Source: Deltaproteobacteria bacterium
Lineage (GTDB): Bacteria; Myxococcota_A; Polyangia; HGW-17
Length of the DNA: 38,968 nt
Assembly: GCA_016937155.1 (NCBI GenBank)
Contig: JAFGWM010000050.1
Coordinates: forward strand, 1-38,968
Reading direction: 5' to 3'
Positions 15,087 to 22,880 of the stretch are shown here, piece by piece. How positions within the stretch are numbered: the first letter of the stretch is position 1; every line of letters starts with the position of its first letter. Under the pieces are notes generated by a model. The model had not been told where the DNA came from. It did no database searches and was given only the letters and a program-made list of their open reading frames with translations. The position numbers and the translations under genes are program-made.

Positions 15087-16840
15087 TTTCCATATTTGTT
15101 CATTAGGGAATTAAAATAAGAAATCCGGTTATTCAGATTCTGCCAGAAATCAGGGGCAAACCTGCTGTTGACTGAATAGGCACGAAGATCCTTAAACTGC
15201 TTATTTAAAATACCACCATGGGAAGCCTTAAATCGATTGTACCTGCTTAATGTTGCGGATAAACGTCCTTTAACCATATTCTGGAAATTTTTATCAGTAG
15301 CATTCTTCTCAGGCTCCATATTCATTGCCATGGGAATTACCTTCATGGTAACCACTGGTTTTTTCATAGCTGTAACCATAACGTGATGCATTACAGGTTT
15401 TTTCATGGTTACTTTTATTTCCGTGGTTTTCATTACCGGTTTCATAGCCTCCGGTATCATATCAGGTGGAGTCATGTCAGGCAGCTCAAGTTTTGGAACC
15501 ATTGAAGGAACTGTAATTGAGTAGGATGAAATTTTTATACTTTCAGTTTTACTGTTGTCCAAAAGAATATAGCCCAATGCACCTAGAACAGTCGCTCCAA
15601 TGAGTATTGCAATAATAAGAAAAGGAAGTTTTTTTGAAGAAGGATTGCTCTGTTCTCCTATGAGAGAAGTTGGTGTCGGCTGGTGAATAATACCTGTATC
15701 CATTGAATCAGCAGTAGCAGATTCAGGTGCAACAGGTGAAACGGATTTCAGTGGGCCGGTCATTTCCCGCCAGTCATCACCCACAGCAAAGGAAACAGTT
15801 TCTTCCATGGCAGTGGTAAGCTCCATCTGATATGCTTCCAGATCAACTTCCTTGGCCTGCCTTATTATTTCTCTGTATTCATTGAGTTCCTTTTCAAACA
15901 GTTCTTTGAGGTAAGTTCCCAGTGTCTCATTGGTGACAGTCGGCGCTATCTGCACAAGGGCCAATTGTACATCATCTCTGAATTCAGAGGCATTCTGGTA
16001 GCGTTCTTCCTTATTTTTAGAAAGTGCTTTTTTTAGAATTCTATCAATTTCAGGTCCAACATCCGGTACTATGGAAGATATATCCGGGGGTACCTCGAGA
16101 ACAACCTTTTTAGCAATATCCTTAAACGGTGTGGAATCATCAAAAATAATCAGTTTTTGGCCTGTCAGGAGTTCCCACAAGACTACTCCTGCACTGTAAA
16201 GATCCGTCCTTGTATCAATTTTTTCTCCCTTGAGAATTTGCTCTGGTGCCATATAACCGAATTTGCCAAAGCCCATTTTTGAGCTTTCTGCATCTTCAGT
16301 TTCGATTACTGACTTTGCAATCCCGAAATCGATTATTTTGACCTCACCCTCATAACTGATCAGAATATTGGGTGGGCTAATATCACAATGAACAATTTCC
16401 AGATGCCTCCCCATCTCATCTTCACGACGATGTGCATAGGAAAGACCTGTGAGCATATCCCGTACAATCAGAAGACTCAGAAATGGGGGAAGAGGCTCAC
16501 CCAGTTTGTGACAGATACTCTGAATTGAACGAAGATCTCTTCCTTCAACATGCTCCAGTGCAAGGAAAAACTCTCCCTGAACTTTTCCAACTTCAAGTAC
16601 TGGGACAATATTTACCTGACTGAGTTTAATCGCAATATTTGCTTCCTGAATGAAGCGTTTTGAGAAGTCTTTGCGGGATGAAAGATGTGGCAGAATTCTC
16701 TTAATGACAACAAGTTTTTCAAATCCACTGATTTGACCAGATTTTGCAAGATAGACCTCCCCCATACCGCCTCTGGAAAGCCGTCTTATCAGGAGATATC
16801 TTCCAAAAACCTGAGGTGTAAAAGTATCCAGTTCTTCCAT
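15083..16840 (-). CDS. Transmembrane Ser/Thr protein kinase with Met-rich ectodomain
   Basis: A 585-residue Hanks-type kinase. The cytoplasmic kinase domain covers about residues 14-295: glycine loop L-S-R-G-G-M-G-E-V at 21-29, ATP lysine K47, alpha-C Glu near 67, catalytic loop H-C-D-I-S-P-P-N at 151-158, D-F-G at 171-173 and A-P-E at 198-200. The HRD arginine is Cys, so activation-loop control may differ from RD kinases. A linker of about 110 residues leads to one membrane helix (about 405-427). The periplasmic part starts with a Met/Pro/Lys-rich segment (about 447-509, 13 Met, two adjacent His) and ends in a helical domain of about 75 residues. The target is unknown. It is the first gene of an operon with pyrK, pyrD and cmk, overlapping pyrK by 4 bp. 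Confidence 0.93.
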   Translation of the reverse strand: MEELDTFTPQVFGRYLLIRRLSRGGMGEVYLAKSGQISGFEKLVVIKRILPHLSSRKDFSKRFIQEANIAIKLSQVNIVPVLEVGKVQGEFFLALEHVEGRDLRSIQSICHKLGEPLPPFLSLLIVRDMLTGLSYAHRREDEMGRHLEIVHCDISPPNILISYEGEVKIIDFGIAKSVIETEDAESSKMGFGKFGYMAPEQILKGEKIDTRTDLYSAGVVLWELLTGQKLIIFDDSTPFKDIAKKVVLEVPPDISSIVPDVGPEIDRILKKALSKNKEERYQNASEFRDDVQLALVQIAPTVTNETLGTYLKELFEKELNEYREIIRQAKEVDLEAYQMELTTAMEETVSFAVGDDWREMTGPLKSVSPVAPESATADSMDTGIIHQPTPTSLIGEQSNPSSKKLPFLIIAILIGATVLGALGYILLDNSKTESIKISSYSITVPSMVPKLELPDMTPPDMIPEAMKPVMKTTEIKVTMKKPVMHHVMVTAMKKPVVTMKVIPMAMNMEPEKNATDKNFQNMVKGRLSATLSRYNRFKASHGGILNKQFKDLRAYSVNSRFAPDFWQNLNNRISYFNSLMNKYGK

Positions 16841-16998
16841 TCCGTTGCTGATAACACTAAATAATTAAAAATCCAGCATTTTCTATAGACAAACCGTCAT
16901 AAATACTGGTAACAAATAATCTGTTTTAACACTATCTGTTTAACACAACAGGAATTATTTACAAAACTATAATTTCCTTATTGGAATCAAGGCTTCAA

Positions 16999-17763
16999 AT
17001 GGCTAAGAATAAATTAAGACTGGATTCAATTCTGGTGACATCAGGTCAGTGCTCCTCCAGAAGCAAAGCTCAGGCTCTGATTCTGGCAGGAAAAGTACTT
17101 GTTAATGAACAGAAAATCACTAAAGCCGGGTCAATGTTTTCACCAGATGTTTCTGTGAGGCTTCTTGTAGAAGAGCATCCATATGTGAGTAGAGGAGCCT
17201 TAAAACTTGAAAAGGCACTGGAGTACTTTGAAATAGACCCCACAGGGAAAGTTGTTCTTGATGTGGGGGCTTCCACAGGAGGTTTCACTCAGTTGATGCT
17301 CCAAAAAGGAGCTGTGCTTGTTCACGCTCTTGATGTGGGATACGGCCAACTTGATTGGTCACTTAGAAGTGATGACGCTGTAAAAGTTTACGAAAGAACA
17401 AATATCCGCAACGTGGTACGGGGAGACATTCTTCCCATTCCTGAAATGGTAACAGTTGACGTAAGTTTTATAAGTCTAAAACTGGTTATACCGGTACTCA
17501 TCGATATCTGCGCACCCTCAGCAACAGTAATATGCCTTATTAAACCTCAGTTTGAAGCTGGAAAAGGAAAAGTCGGTAAGGGTGGTGTTGTGAAGGAGGA
17601 AAGCGTCCGTATGGAATGTATTCAGTCCATTTTTAACTTTTTAAACAACCTGGGAATTCAACCTGCGGGATATGTTGAAAGCCCCATTAAAGGCCCCAGT
17701 GGAAATGTGGAATATCTTACTGCTTTTCAGACTCCAGCAAATAATAAAATTCCAGTTTCATAG
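16999..17763 (+). CDS. tlyA: TlyA-family rRNA 2'-O-methyltransferase
   Basis: TlyA-type proteins methylate the 2'-hydroxyl of cytidines in 16S and 23S rRNA (known for the mycobacterial enzyme) or are annotated as haemolysin-like. The 254-residue protein has an N-terminal S4 RNA-binding domain (R-L-D-S-I-L-V then S-S-R-S-K-A-Q-A-L-I-L-A-G-K-V-L-V-N) and an FtsJ-like Rossmann domain. SAM motif I is L-D-V-G-A-S-T-G-G-F-T; A-L-D-V-G-Y-G-Q-L and I-K-P-Q-F-E-A-G follow. I choose the ATG at 16999, six bases after AAGG, over an upstream TTG at 16981 because S4 domains of this family start close to this point. A TATAAT at 16968-16973 lies in the divergent gap with the kinase gene, but no good -35 accompanies it. 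Confidence 0.93.
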   Translation: MAKNKLRLDSILVTSGQCSSRSKAQALILAGKVLVNEQKITKAGSMFSPDVSVRLLVEEHPYVSRGALKLEKALEYFEIDPTGKVVLDVGASTGGFTQLMLQKGAVLVHALDVGYGQLDWSLRSDDAVKVYERTNIRNVVRGDILPIPEMVTVDVSFISLKLVIPVLIDICAPSATVICLIKPQFEAGKGKVGKGGVVKEESVRMECIQSIFNFLNNLGIQPAGYVESPIKGPSGNVEYLTAFQTPANNKIPVS

Positions 17764-17815
17764 ATTTTTCACCTGAAAACATCTACTAATTATTTTTTCC
17801 CTTTGATTTTCTAAT

Positions 17816-18718
17816 TCAGGCTTTGGGGTGAGTCCGGTCATACACTTCCATGAGTTTTTGCATGCTTACCTGAGTATAGATCTGCGTGGTGGAGAGGTTC
17901 TCATGTCCCAGCATCATTTGAATTGCCCTTAAATCAGCACCGCTATCCAATAGATGTGTCGCAAAGCAGTGTCTAAGAGTATGTGGAGTTACGTCACTGC
18001 CGAGACCACAGATATTCCGATATTTTTCAATTACAGTTGCAATGCTTCTGTCTGAAAGCCTCTTACCGTATCTGTTGAGAAAGAGTGCTTTTTCCAGAGG
18101 AGAAGGGGAGAACTGCACTCTTGTCCTCATGTATTCATCATATGCTGTGGAACTGGTAAATGACATAGGAATTACCCTGTCCTTACTGCCCTTTCCACTT
18201 TTAACCTGGATAAAATCTCCAGATTCTTTTCGCAGTACTGAGTTGATATCCAGTGCAACAAGCTCAGAACGACGCAATCCACTTCCATAAAGGAATTCCA
18301 TAATTAGAAGATCTCTGATGCCAAATTTATCTGAAGTATCCACTGCACTCAGAAGTGAAAAAGTTTCATCAACACTGATAGGGTGATGAAGAGATGATTT
18401 TATGGATGGTCTACCCACCTGAAACATTGGGTTTATTGAAATTAATTTTCTTTCAAGAAGAAATTCTCCGAATGAACTAAGTGATGAAATCTTTCTGGCT
18501 ATGGAACGCTTCTTACACGTTTTGTATATTTCTAAAAGATAACGGCGCACATTTGCTGAAGAAAAATCAGTCAACTCTGGTTCTGTTCCTGATGCTTTTT
18601 CCAGAAAATCAACAAATTGAACGATATCCGATGTATAGGATTTCACTGTATTCATACTGGTGGAAATGCTTATTTCAAGATAGCGATTATAGAGGTCAAG
18701 TGCATTTTGCATCTTCAT
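17816..18718 (-). CDS. xerC: Tyrosine recombinase, XerC/XerD type
   Basis: A 300-residue site-specific recombinase of the size expected for the chromosome-dimer-resolving Xer proteins that act at dif. The N-terminal SAM-like core-binding domain covers residues 1-105. The catalytic domain carries the full set: R149 (G-S-G-L-R-R-S-E-L), K176 in the beta hairpin (G-K-G-S-K-D-R), H246 and R249 (H-T-L-R-H), H272 (L-G-H-E-N-L) and nucleophile Y281 (T-T-Q-I-Y-T). No integrase-type arm-binding domain is present and nothing nearby looks like a mobile element, so a housekeeping Xer is more likely than a phage integrase. XerC versus XerD cannot be decided from sequence alone. The ribosome-binding site is weak. 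Confidence 0.9.
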   Translation of the reverse strand: MKMQNALDLYNRYLEISISTSMNTVKSYTSDIVQFVDFLEKASGTEPELTDFSSANVRRYLLEIYKTCKKRSIARKISSLSSFGEFLLERKLISINPMFQVGRPSIKSSLHHPISVDETFSLLSAVDTSDKFGIRDLLIMEFLYGSGLRRSELVALDINSVLRKESGDFIQVKSGKGSKDRVIPMSFTSSTAYDEYMRTRVQFSPSPLEKALFLNRYGKRLSDRSIATVIEKYRNICGLGSDVTPHTLRHCFATHLLDSGADLRAIQMMLGHENLSTTQIYTQVSMQKLMEVYDRTHPKA

Positions 18719-18871
18719 AGTGTAATCATTTGTACACAGTTTCGGTAGAAATTCAAAAATCCAGTAAAAAATGGTAGTTTTTGGAGTTTTCAGACTGTGA
18801 ATTTGATGCTATTAGAATTTATGACATTGATAGAGGATAACAGTAATTAACTGAAAATCAGGAGGTTTATT

Positions 18872-19642
18872 ATGAAAAAAAGATTGTCACTTCTCATTAT
18901 GTTGCTTGTGGGAGCATTCTCTCTAACAGGCTGTCCCAGTGCAGGCATATACAGAACAGCAAAAACACTTGAAAAAGGGGAATCCGACTTTGGTATGACC
19001 TTCAGTTTTGTAAATGTTGAAACTCATTACAAGGATGAGAATGGTCAGGATGACAGTTGGAAACTTTCAGTTCCGAATATTTTCCCAGAGCTTAACTATC
19101 ATATTGGTATTGGAAACAATATGGAAGTAGGTGGCAGGGTTGCAGTAGGCTCTCTCATGGGTGAAATTGATTTAAAATACCGTTTTTATAACAGTGGTCC
19201 TCTCCATCTTGCAGTTCAGCCCGCAATTGGTTACAGATCTGCAATACTTGCTGTAGGAACCCATGTTACATTTCCTGTTATCATGACCTACGAATTGTCT
19301 GATATGGTAAGTTTTAACGTTTTTGCATATTCCAGTTACATGAATATCAAGCCAGCTGACGATGATATTGATTCAAGCAGTGAAGATAACATATGGAATA
19401 TCGAAGGTGTTACCATGGGTGGCGGTGCAGGCATTAAAATTACCGGAGAAACTTTCTATATTATGCCTACGGTTGATTTCTCCAGACTTGTGGTTTCCTT
19501 AAATGGCGATAGGGAAGACTGGTATACAGATTTTGTAATATTTGGAGTTTCATTTGGATTTATTGGTGGTAAAGAAATGAAAAAATTGAAGAAAATGGAT
19601 GAAAAACTTGATAGAATTGAGGACAAAATAGATAGAATCTAG
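18872..19642 (+). CDS. Outer-membrane beta-barrel-like lipoprotein with C-terminal coiled coil
   Basis: A 256-residue exported protein. The signal peptide has a basic start and ends in S-L-T-G-C, a textbook lipobox. The mature chain alternates polar and hydrophobic residues in many short strands with Gly/aromatic turns (Y-H-I-G-I-G-N-N-M-E-V-G-G, L-K-Y-R-F-Y, A-I-G-Y-R-S, F-V-I-F-G-V-S-F-G-F-I-G-G), as in small outer-membrane barrels. The last 22 residues (K-K-M-D-E-K-L-D-R-I-E-D-K-I-D-R-I) form a heptad-like charged coil. A lipid anchor, a barrel and a coil together are uncommon. AGGAGGT lies six bases before the ATG. It converges on the transglycosylase gene with a 4-bp tail overlap. Function unknown. 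Confidence 0.75.
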   Translation: MKKRLSLLIMLLVGAFSLTGCPSAGIYRTAKTLEKGESDFGMTFSFVNVETHYKDENGQDDSWKLSVPNIFPELNYHIGIGNNMEVGGRVAVGSLMGEIDLKYRFYNSGPLHLAVQPAIGYRSAILAVGTHVTFPVIMTYELSDMVSFNVFAYSSYMNIKPADDDIDSSSEDNIWNIEGVTMGGGAGIKITGETFYIMPTVDFSRLVVSLNGDREDWYTDFVIFGVSFGFIGGKEMKKLKKMDEKLDRIEDKIDRI

Positions 19643-21651
19643 TTTGTAACTGTTCCGATTTTTTCATTCCAATCCGGTCTGTTTTCACCAAGCTCTCTGG
19701 AATAAAGTACCCACCTTCCAATTACTCTTTTTACATAAATCCTTGTTTCATTGAACGGAATTTCCTCAACCCATCTGTCGGTGTTAACATCTCCTCTGTT
19801 TTTAGTCCATCTATACACCTGATGCGGTCCGGCATTGTAGGCGGCAACAACAAGTGGCCAGTTTCGATTAAACTTTCTGGCGAGAATTGCCAGATATGCT
19901 GCGCCGTAATTAATCGATTTTTCAGGTACCAGTAGTTCCGATGGTGTAAACCCGGAATCTCCAAGATTAATGCTTATTTCAAATCCTGTCTGGGGAATAA
20001 TCTGAAATAATCCCATTGCCTGCGCATGGCTTATTATGAATGGATCAAAGGCACTTTCACTGTACATAACTGCCAAAAGCAGCCCCATTGGAATATTAAA
20101 TTTTGCAGATGCATTTAGTAGATTGTTTTTATAGGGTACCGGCAGGAATTTACCCCATCTGGGTGCAAAGTGTGGCCAGTTCATATAGAGAGCAATTTGT
20201 GACTGAATATCTGATTTTATAGGATTTTTTGCCACTTCTAATGGTGGGGGATTAGGACATGTGCTTCCATTACCTTCAGGAAGCTTCCAGCACTGGATGA
20301 GTTCATCAAGAGTACGTCGGTTACGTTTGGAAAAAGGTGAAAGGCCGGTGTAAAGACAGTCGTCTGCTAGGTCTTTCATTCCCCATCTCAAAAGAGTGAT
20401 CCCATATTTAAGGTATTCAGAAGTTGATGATAATTTAGCAATATTTCTAAGATGTCTGACTGACGGGCTGGAAACAGTATTAAAAAGTGGAAGAGGCTCA
20501 GGATGAAGAGTGTTTCTGCTACTCTCAAAGATATTACGATAATAAGCCTCCTCTGGAACAGAGCGCTTCCATATAAAGTCAGGTCTGTCCATGTTCTTTG
20601 ATGTTTTCCAGTTCCAGTACCTGTTTCTTGCTTTTTCTGACCCCGAATTGCATCCTTTCAGAAACACTGGAATTGTCCTATTGTGTTGAATCCAGTGGCG
20701 CATAAAATTGAGATAGCAGTCTCCACCATTATACTTACTGATTGAACTGATAACTTTTTGTTTATCCTTACCTGATATGAGATGTGTTTTCACTGCCCTC
20801 TTTAGAAATTTTATATTTTTTGTTTTCTGGTATTCCTTCAGATAATCTCCGATCATATTCTCGGGAGGACTGATATAGTTCCTTATTCTGGCTTTCCATC
20901 TTCCGGCATCCACCTGAGATATTGATTCCCAGGCTTTTTTATATTTACCTGTGCGGAAATAATATTGTCCTTTCAGATAATTAAGTGAACACCCTGAGAA
21001 AAGGTTTTCAATCCGGCTATATACTCCCCGTCTAAGTAAATTCTCGATAACTGTTTTTCTCTGGACACATGGCATTTTAGCTGTAAGCCTGGAAAAATCC
21101 TTATCATCAAGAGCTTCACTCTGGTAGACAAGAAGATATCGTTCAAGCCTGAACTTGCGTTCATGGGAGATTTTTTTTGCTGTCTCAAGTGCAGTCAGAA
21201 GAAATGAAGAGGCTCTGGGATGAGCAGGAAAAGTACGCCAGAGCATTTCAAAAATCTCAATTTTAACAGATGTCTTACCTATACGGGAACATTTCATCAA
21301 AAGATTTATTCTGGGTTTTGTTGCGCACTTGTTTTCTTTCAGAAATGTTTCAATCTGCCCTTTTTTTAAAGTTCCTTCATGTATTTTTCTGCAAATAGGC
21401 AGATTATTTTTCAAAAAACTTTTAAGGTCGGAGTTGGAAAGCTTTTCAGATACATAGTCCAGAGCAAAATCCCTAAACGGCGAAAGGGTAATTTTATCCA
21501 GCTCCGATTTCTTCCAGGTGTTTTTTTCCACCATGTGGAGAAAGTCTCTTAATTTTCGGCCCTGAAAATATGCACTGTAATCCTTCGCTACAGGAAGATT
21601 TGCGTAATTCTGAGAAAGTATAATTGTGAACAGGAAATAGAAAAACACCAT
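19639..21651 (-). CDS. slt: Soluble lytic murein transglycosylase, Slt70-like
   Basis: A 670-residue exported enzyme that cleaves the glycan strands of peptidoglycan to 1,6-anhydro products. A short signal peptide (about residues 1-17) is followed by a long helical superhelix, and the C-terminal 160 residues are an SLT domain of lysozyme fold. Catalytic Glu is E532 in S-E-S-A-F-D-P, followed by A-M-G-L-F-Q-I-I-P, I-N-Y-G-A-A-Y-L, V-V-A-A-Y-N-A-G-P and a closing F-N-E-T-R-I-Y-V-K-R-V. E. coli Slt70 is of similar size. The ribosome-binding site is poor. It lies 49 bp behind the CBM9-like gene and may be the last gene of the surface-protein cluster. Confidence 0.93.
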   Translation of the reverse strand: MVFFYFLFTIILSQNYANLPVAKDYSAYFQGRKLRDFLHMVEKNTWKKSELDKITLSPFRDFALDYVSEKLSNSDLKSFLKNNLPICRKIHEGTLKKGQIETFLKENKCATKPRINLLMKCSRIGKTSVKIEIFEMLWRTFPAHPRASSFLLTALETAKKISHERKFRLERYLLVYQSEALDDKDFSRLTAKMPCVQRKTVIENLLRRGVYSRIENLFSGCSLNYLKGQYYFRTGKYKKAWESISQVDAGRWKARIRNYISPPENMIGDYLKEYQKTKNIKFLKRAVKTHLISGKDKQKVISSISKYNGGDCYLNFMRHWIQHNRTIPVFLKGCNSGSEKARNRYWNWKTSKNMDRPDFIWKRSVPEEAYYRNIFESSRNTLHPEPLPLFNTVSSPSVRHLRNIAKLSSTSEYLKYGITLLRWGMKDLADDCLYTGLSPFSKRNRRTLDELIQCWKLPEGNGSTCPNPPPLEVAKNPIKSDIQSQIALYMNWPHFAPRWGKFLPVPYKNNLLNASAKFNIPMGLLLAVMYSESAFDPFIISHAQAMGLFQIIPQTGFEISINLGDSGFTPSELLVPEKSINYGAAYLAILARKFNRNWPLVVAAYNAGPHQVYRWTKNRGDVNTDRWVEEIPFNETRIYVKRVIGRWVLYSRELGENRPDWNEKIGTVTN

Positions 21652-21700
21652 GAGGATATAATTACTCTAAATAATCAGGAGTCAACAGTTGTATCAGATT

Positions 21701-22876
21701 TTATCTTCCACCACTGTATGAACCACCAGAAAATTTAAAGGTTTCTTTCTTTTTTGTCCAAGGAAACAGAAAATCAATTGTTTCCTTATCGGGGGTTGAA
21801 CCTTTCCAGTTCTTTTGGGTTATTGACTTGGATGTTTTTACAAATTTAAACACTGCCTTATATCGTTTACCATTTTTAACAAGTTTGTAACTGTTTTGAA
21901 TAATGTGAGGTCCACTTTTAAACTCAATAAGGTGAGCAAATATTTTTCTTATACCTCTTGAACTGGCCTTCCATACAGCCATCATTTTCCATTGACTGGT
22001 TCCGTTTCCAAAAGTGTTTTCTGTGACAAACTCATCAATTTTATCTCCGTCCACATCAATAATTTTAAACATCACTACATTGGATGCTGCAGCTCCCAGA
22101 CCGGTGTAGACAAAATTGCCGCCAATATCGCCACCCATAACCACAAGATACCGATCAACCCAGAATGCCTGTTCCAGAGCCTTTCCCCATACAAAATTTC
22201 CCAGTTTTTTGAGTTTCATATCTGATTCGGAGACGTTAAGCCTGTCCAGGAGATTATTATACATTGCACGTGCAGCTCCAAATTCAAGTTTTGTCATTTT
22301 AAACTTTTCCATTTTATCCAGAGCCATCACTGTTTCAGGTTTTCCCGATACACTCGAGTCCGTATCATATATTGCAATAGAGAATGGAATATGCGGCAGT
22401 CCTTCAGTGATTCCATATTTGCCCCAGACAATACCAAACTCTACCGCATAACCGTTTTCACGCTTAACTACCTTTGCTTTTGACCCCTTGGGAAGATTCT
22501 TATAAAGTCCTTTCGATTTGTCTGACGGTGGGTAAAAATAAACTCGATTGGAACTTTTCATGAATGAGATTTCAATATGATCATCATTTTTTGATGGTCT
22601 TTTTGAGCGGATTATTCTGGAGTCATTTACTTCAACAAGAAAATATATTCCCTCTCCCTTTGCCGTAGTGCAGCGGATTGAAACTCCCAGATCCGAAGCA
22701 CTGGAAATTTTATCACCACCTCTTACAACATCGTTTCTCTTATCAAGGGAAAACGGAGTCATTTCATCCCATTCATCCAAAATACCATCGATCCTTACCG
22801 CTTTGGGAGAACTCTCAGGACAAACCAGTCTTATGGGTGCTGTTGCGAGTAATGTAACTATTAAAATCGAAATCAT
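21701..22876 (-). CDS. Exported protein with CBM9-like domain
   Basis: A 391-residue secreted protein. I start at the ATG at 22876, which follows AGGAGGT by six bases and opens a clean signal peptide (M-I-S-I-L-I-V-T-L-L-A-T-A); longer in-frame starts lie inside the upstream gene. Residues about 28-190 resemble a family 9 carbohydrate-binding domain (V-R-I-D-G-I-L-D-E-W-D-E near the start, D-D-H-I-E-I-S-F in the middle, G-Y-A-V-E-F-G-I-V-W). The second half has an FG-GAP-like D-V-D-G-D-K-I-D-E-F calcium-loop motif. It lies four bases after the TIG-repeat gene, with its ribosome-binding site in that gene's end, so the two are co-translated. With the transglycosylase behind it, binding of peptidoglycan or surface glycan is a reasonable guess. 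Confidence 0.75.
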   Translation of the reverse strand: MISILIVTLLATAPIRLVCPESSPKAVRIDGILDEWDEMTPFSLDKRNDVVRGGDKISSASDLGVSIRCTTAKGEGIYFLVEVNDSRIIRSKRPSKNDDHIEISFMKSSNRVYFYPPSDKSKGLYKNLPKGSKAKVVKRENGYAVEFGIVWGKYGITEGLPHIPFSIAIYDTDSSVSGKPETVMALDKMEKFKMTKLEFGAARAMYNNLLDRLNVSESDMKLKKLGNFVWGKALEQAFWVDRYLVVMGGDIGGNFVYTGLGAAASNVVMFKIIDVDGDKIDEFVTENTFGNGTSQWKMMAVWKASSRGIRKIFAHLIEFKSGPHIIQNSYKLVKNGKRYKAVFKFVKTSKSITQKNWKGSTPDKETIDFLFPWTKKKETFKFSGGSYSGGR

Positions 22877-22880
22877 TTTA

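Noticed and set aside
17816-18718. Phage or island integrase
   Set aside because: Length and domain layout fit a housekeeping Xer protein; no att repeats, tRNA target or mobile genes are adjacent.
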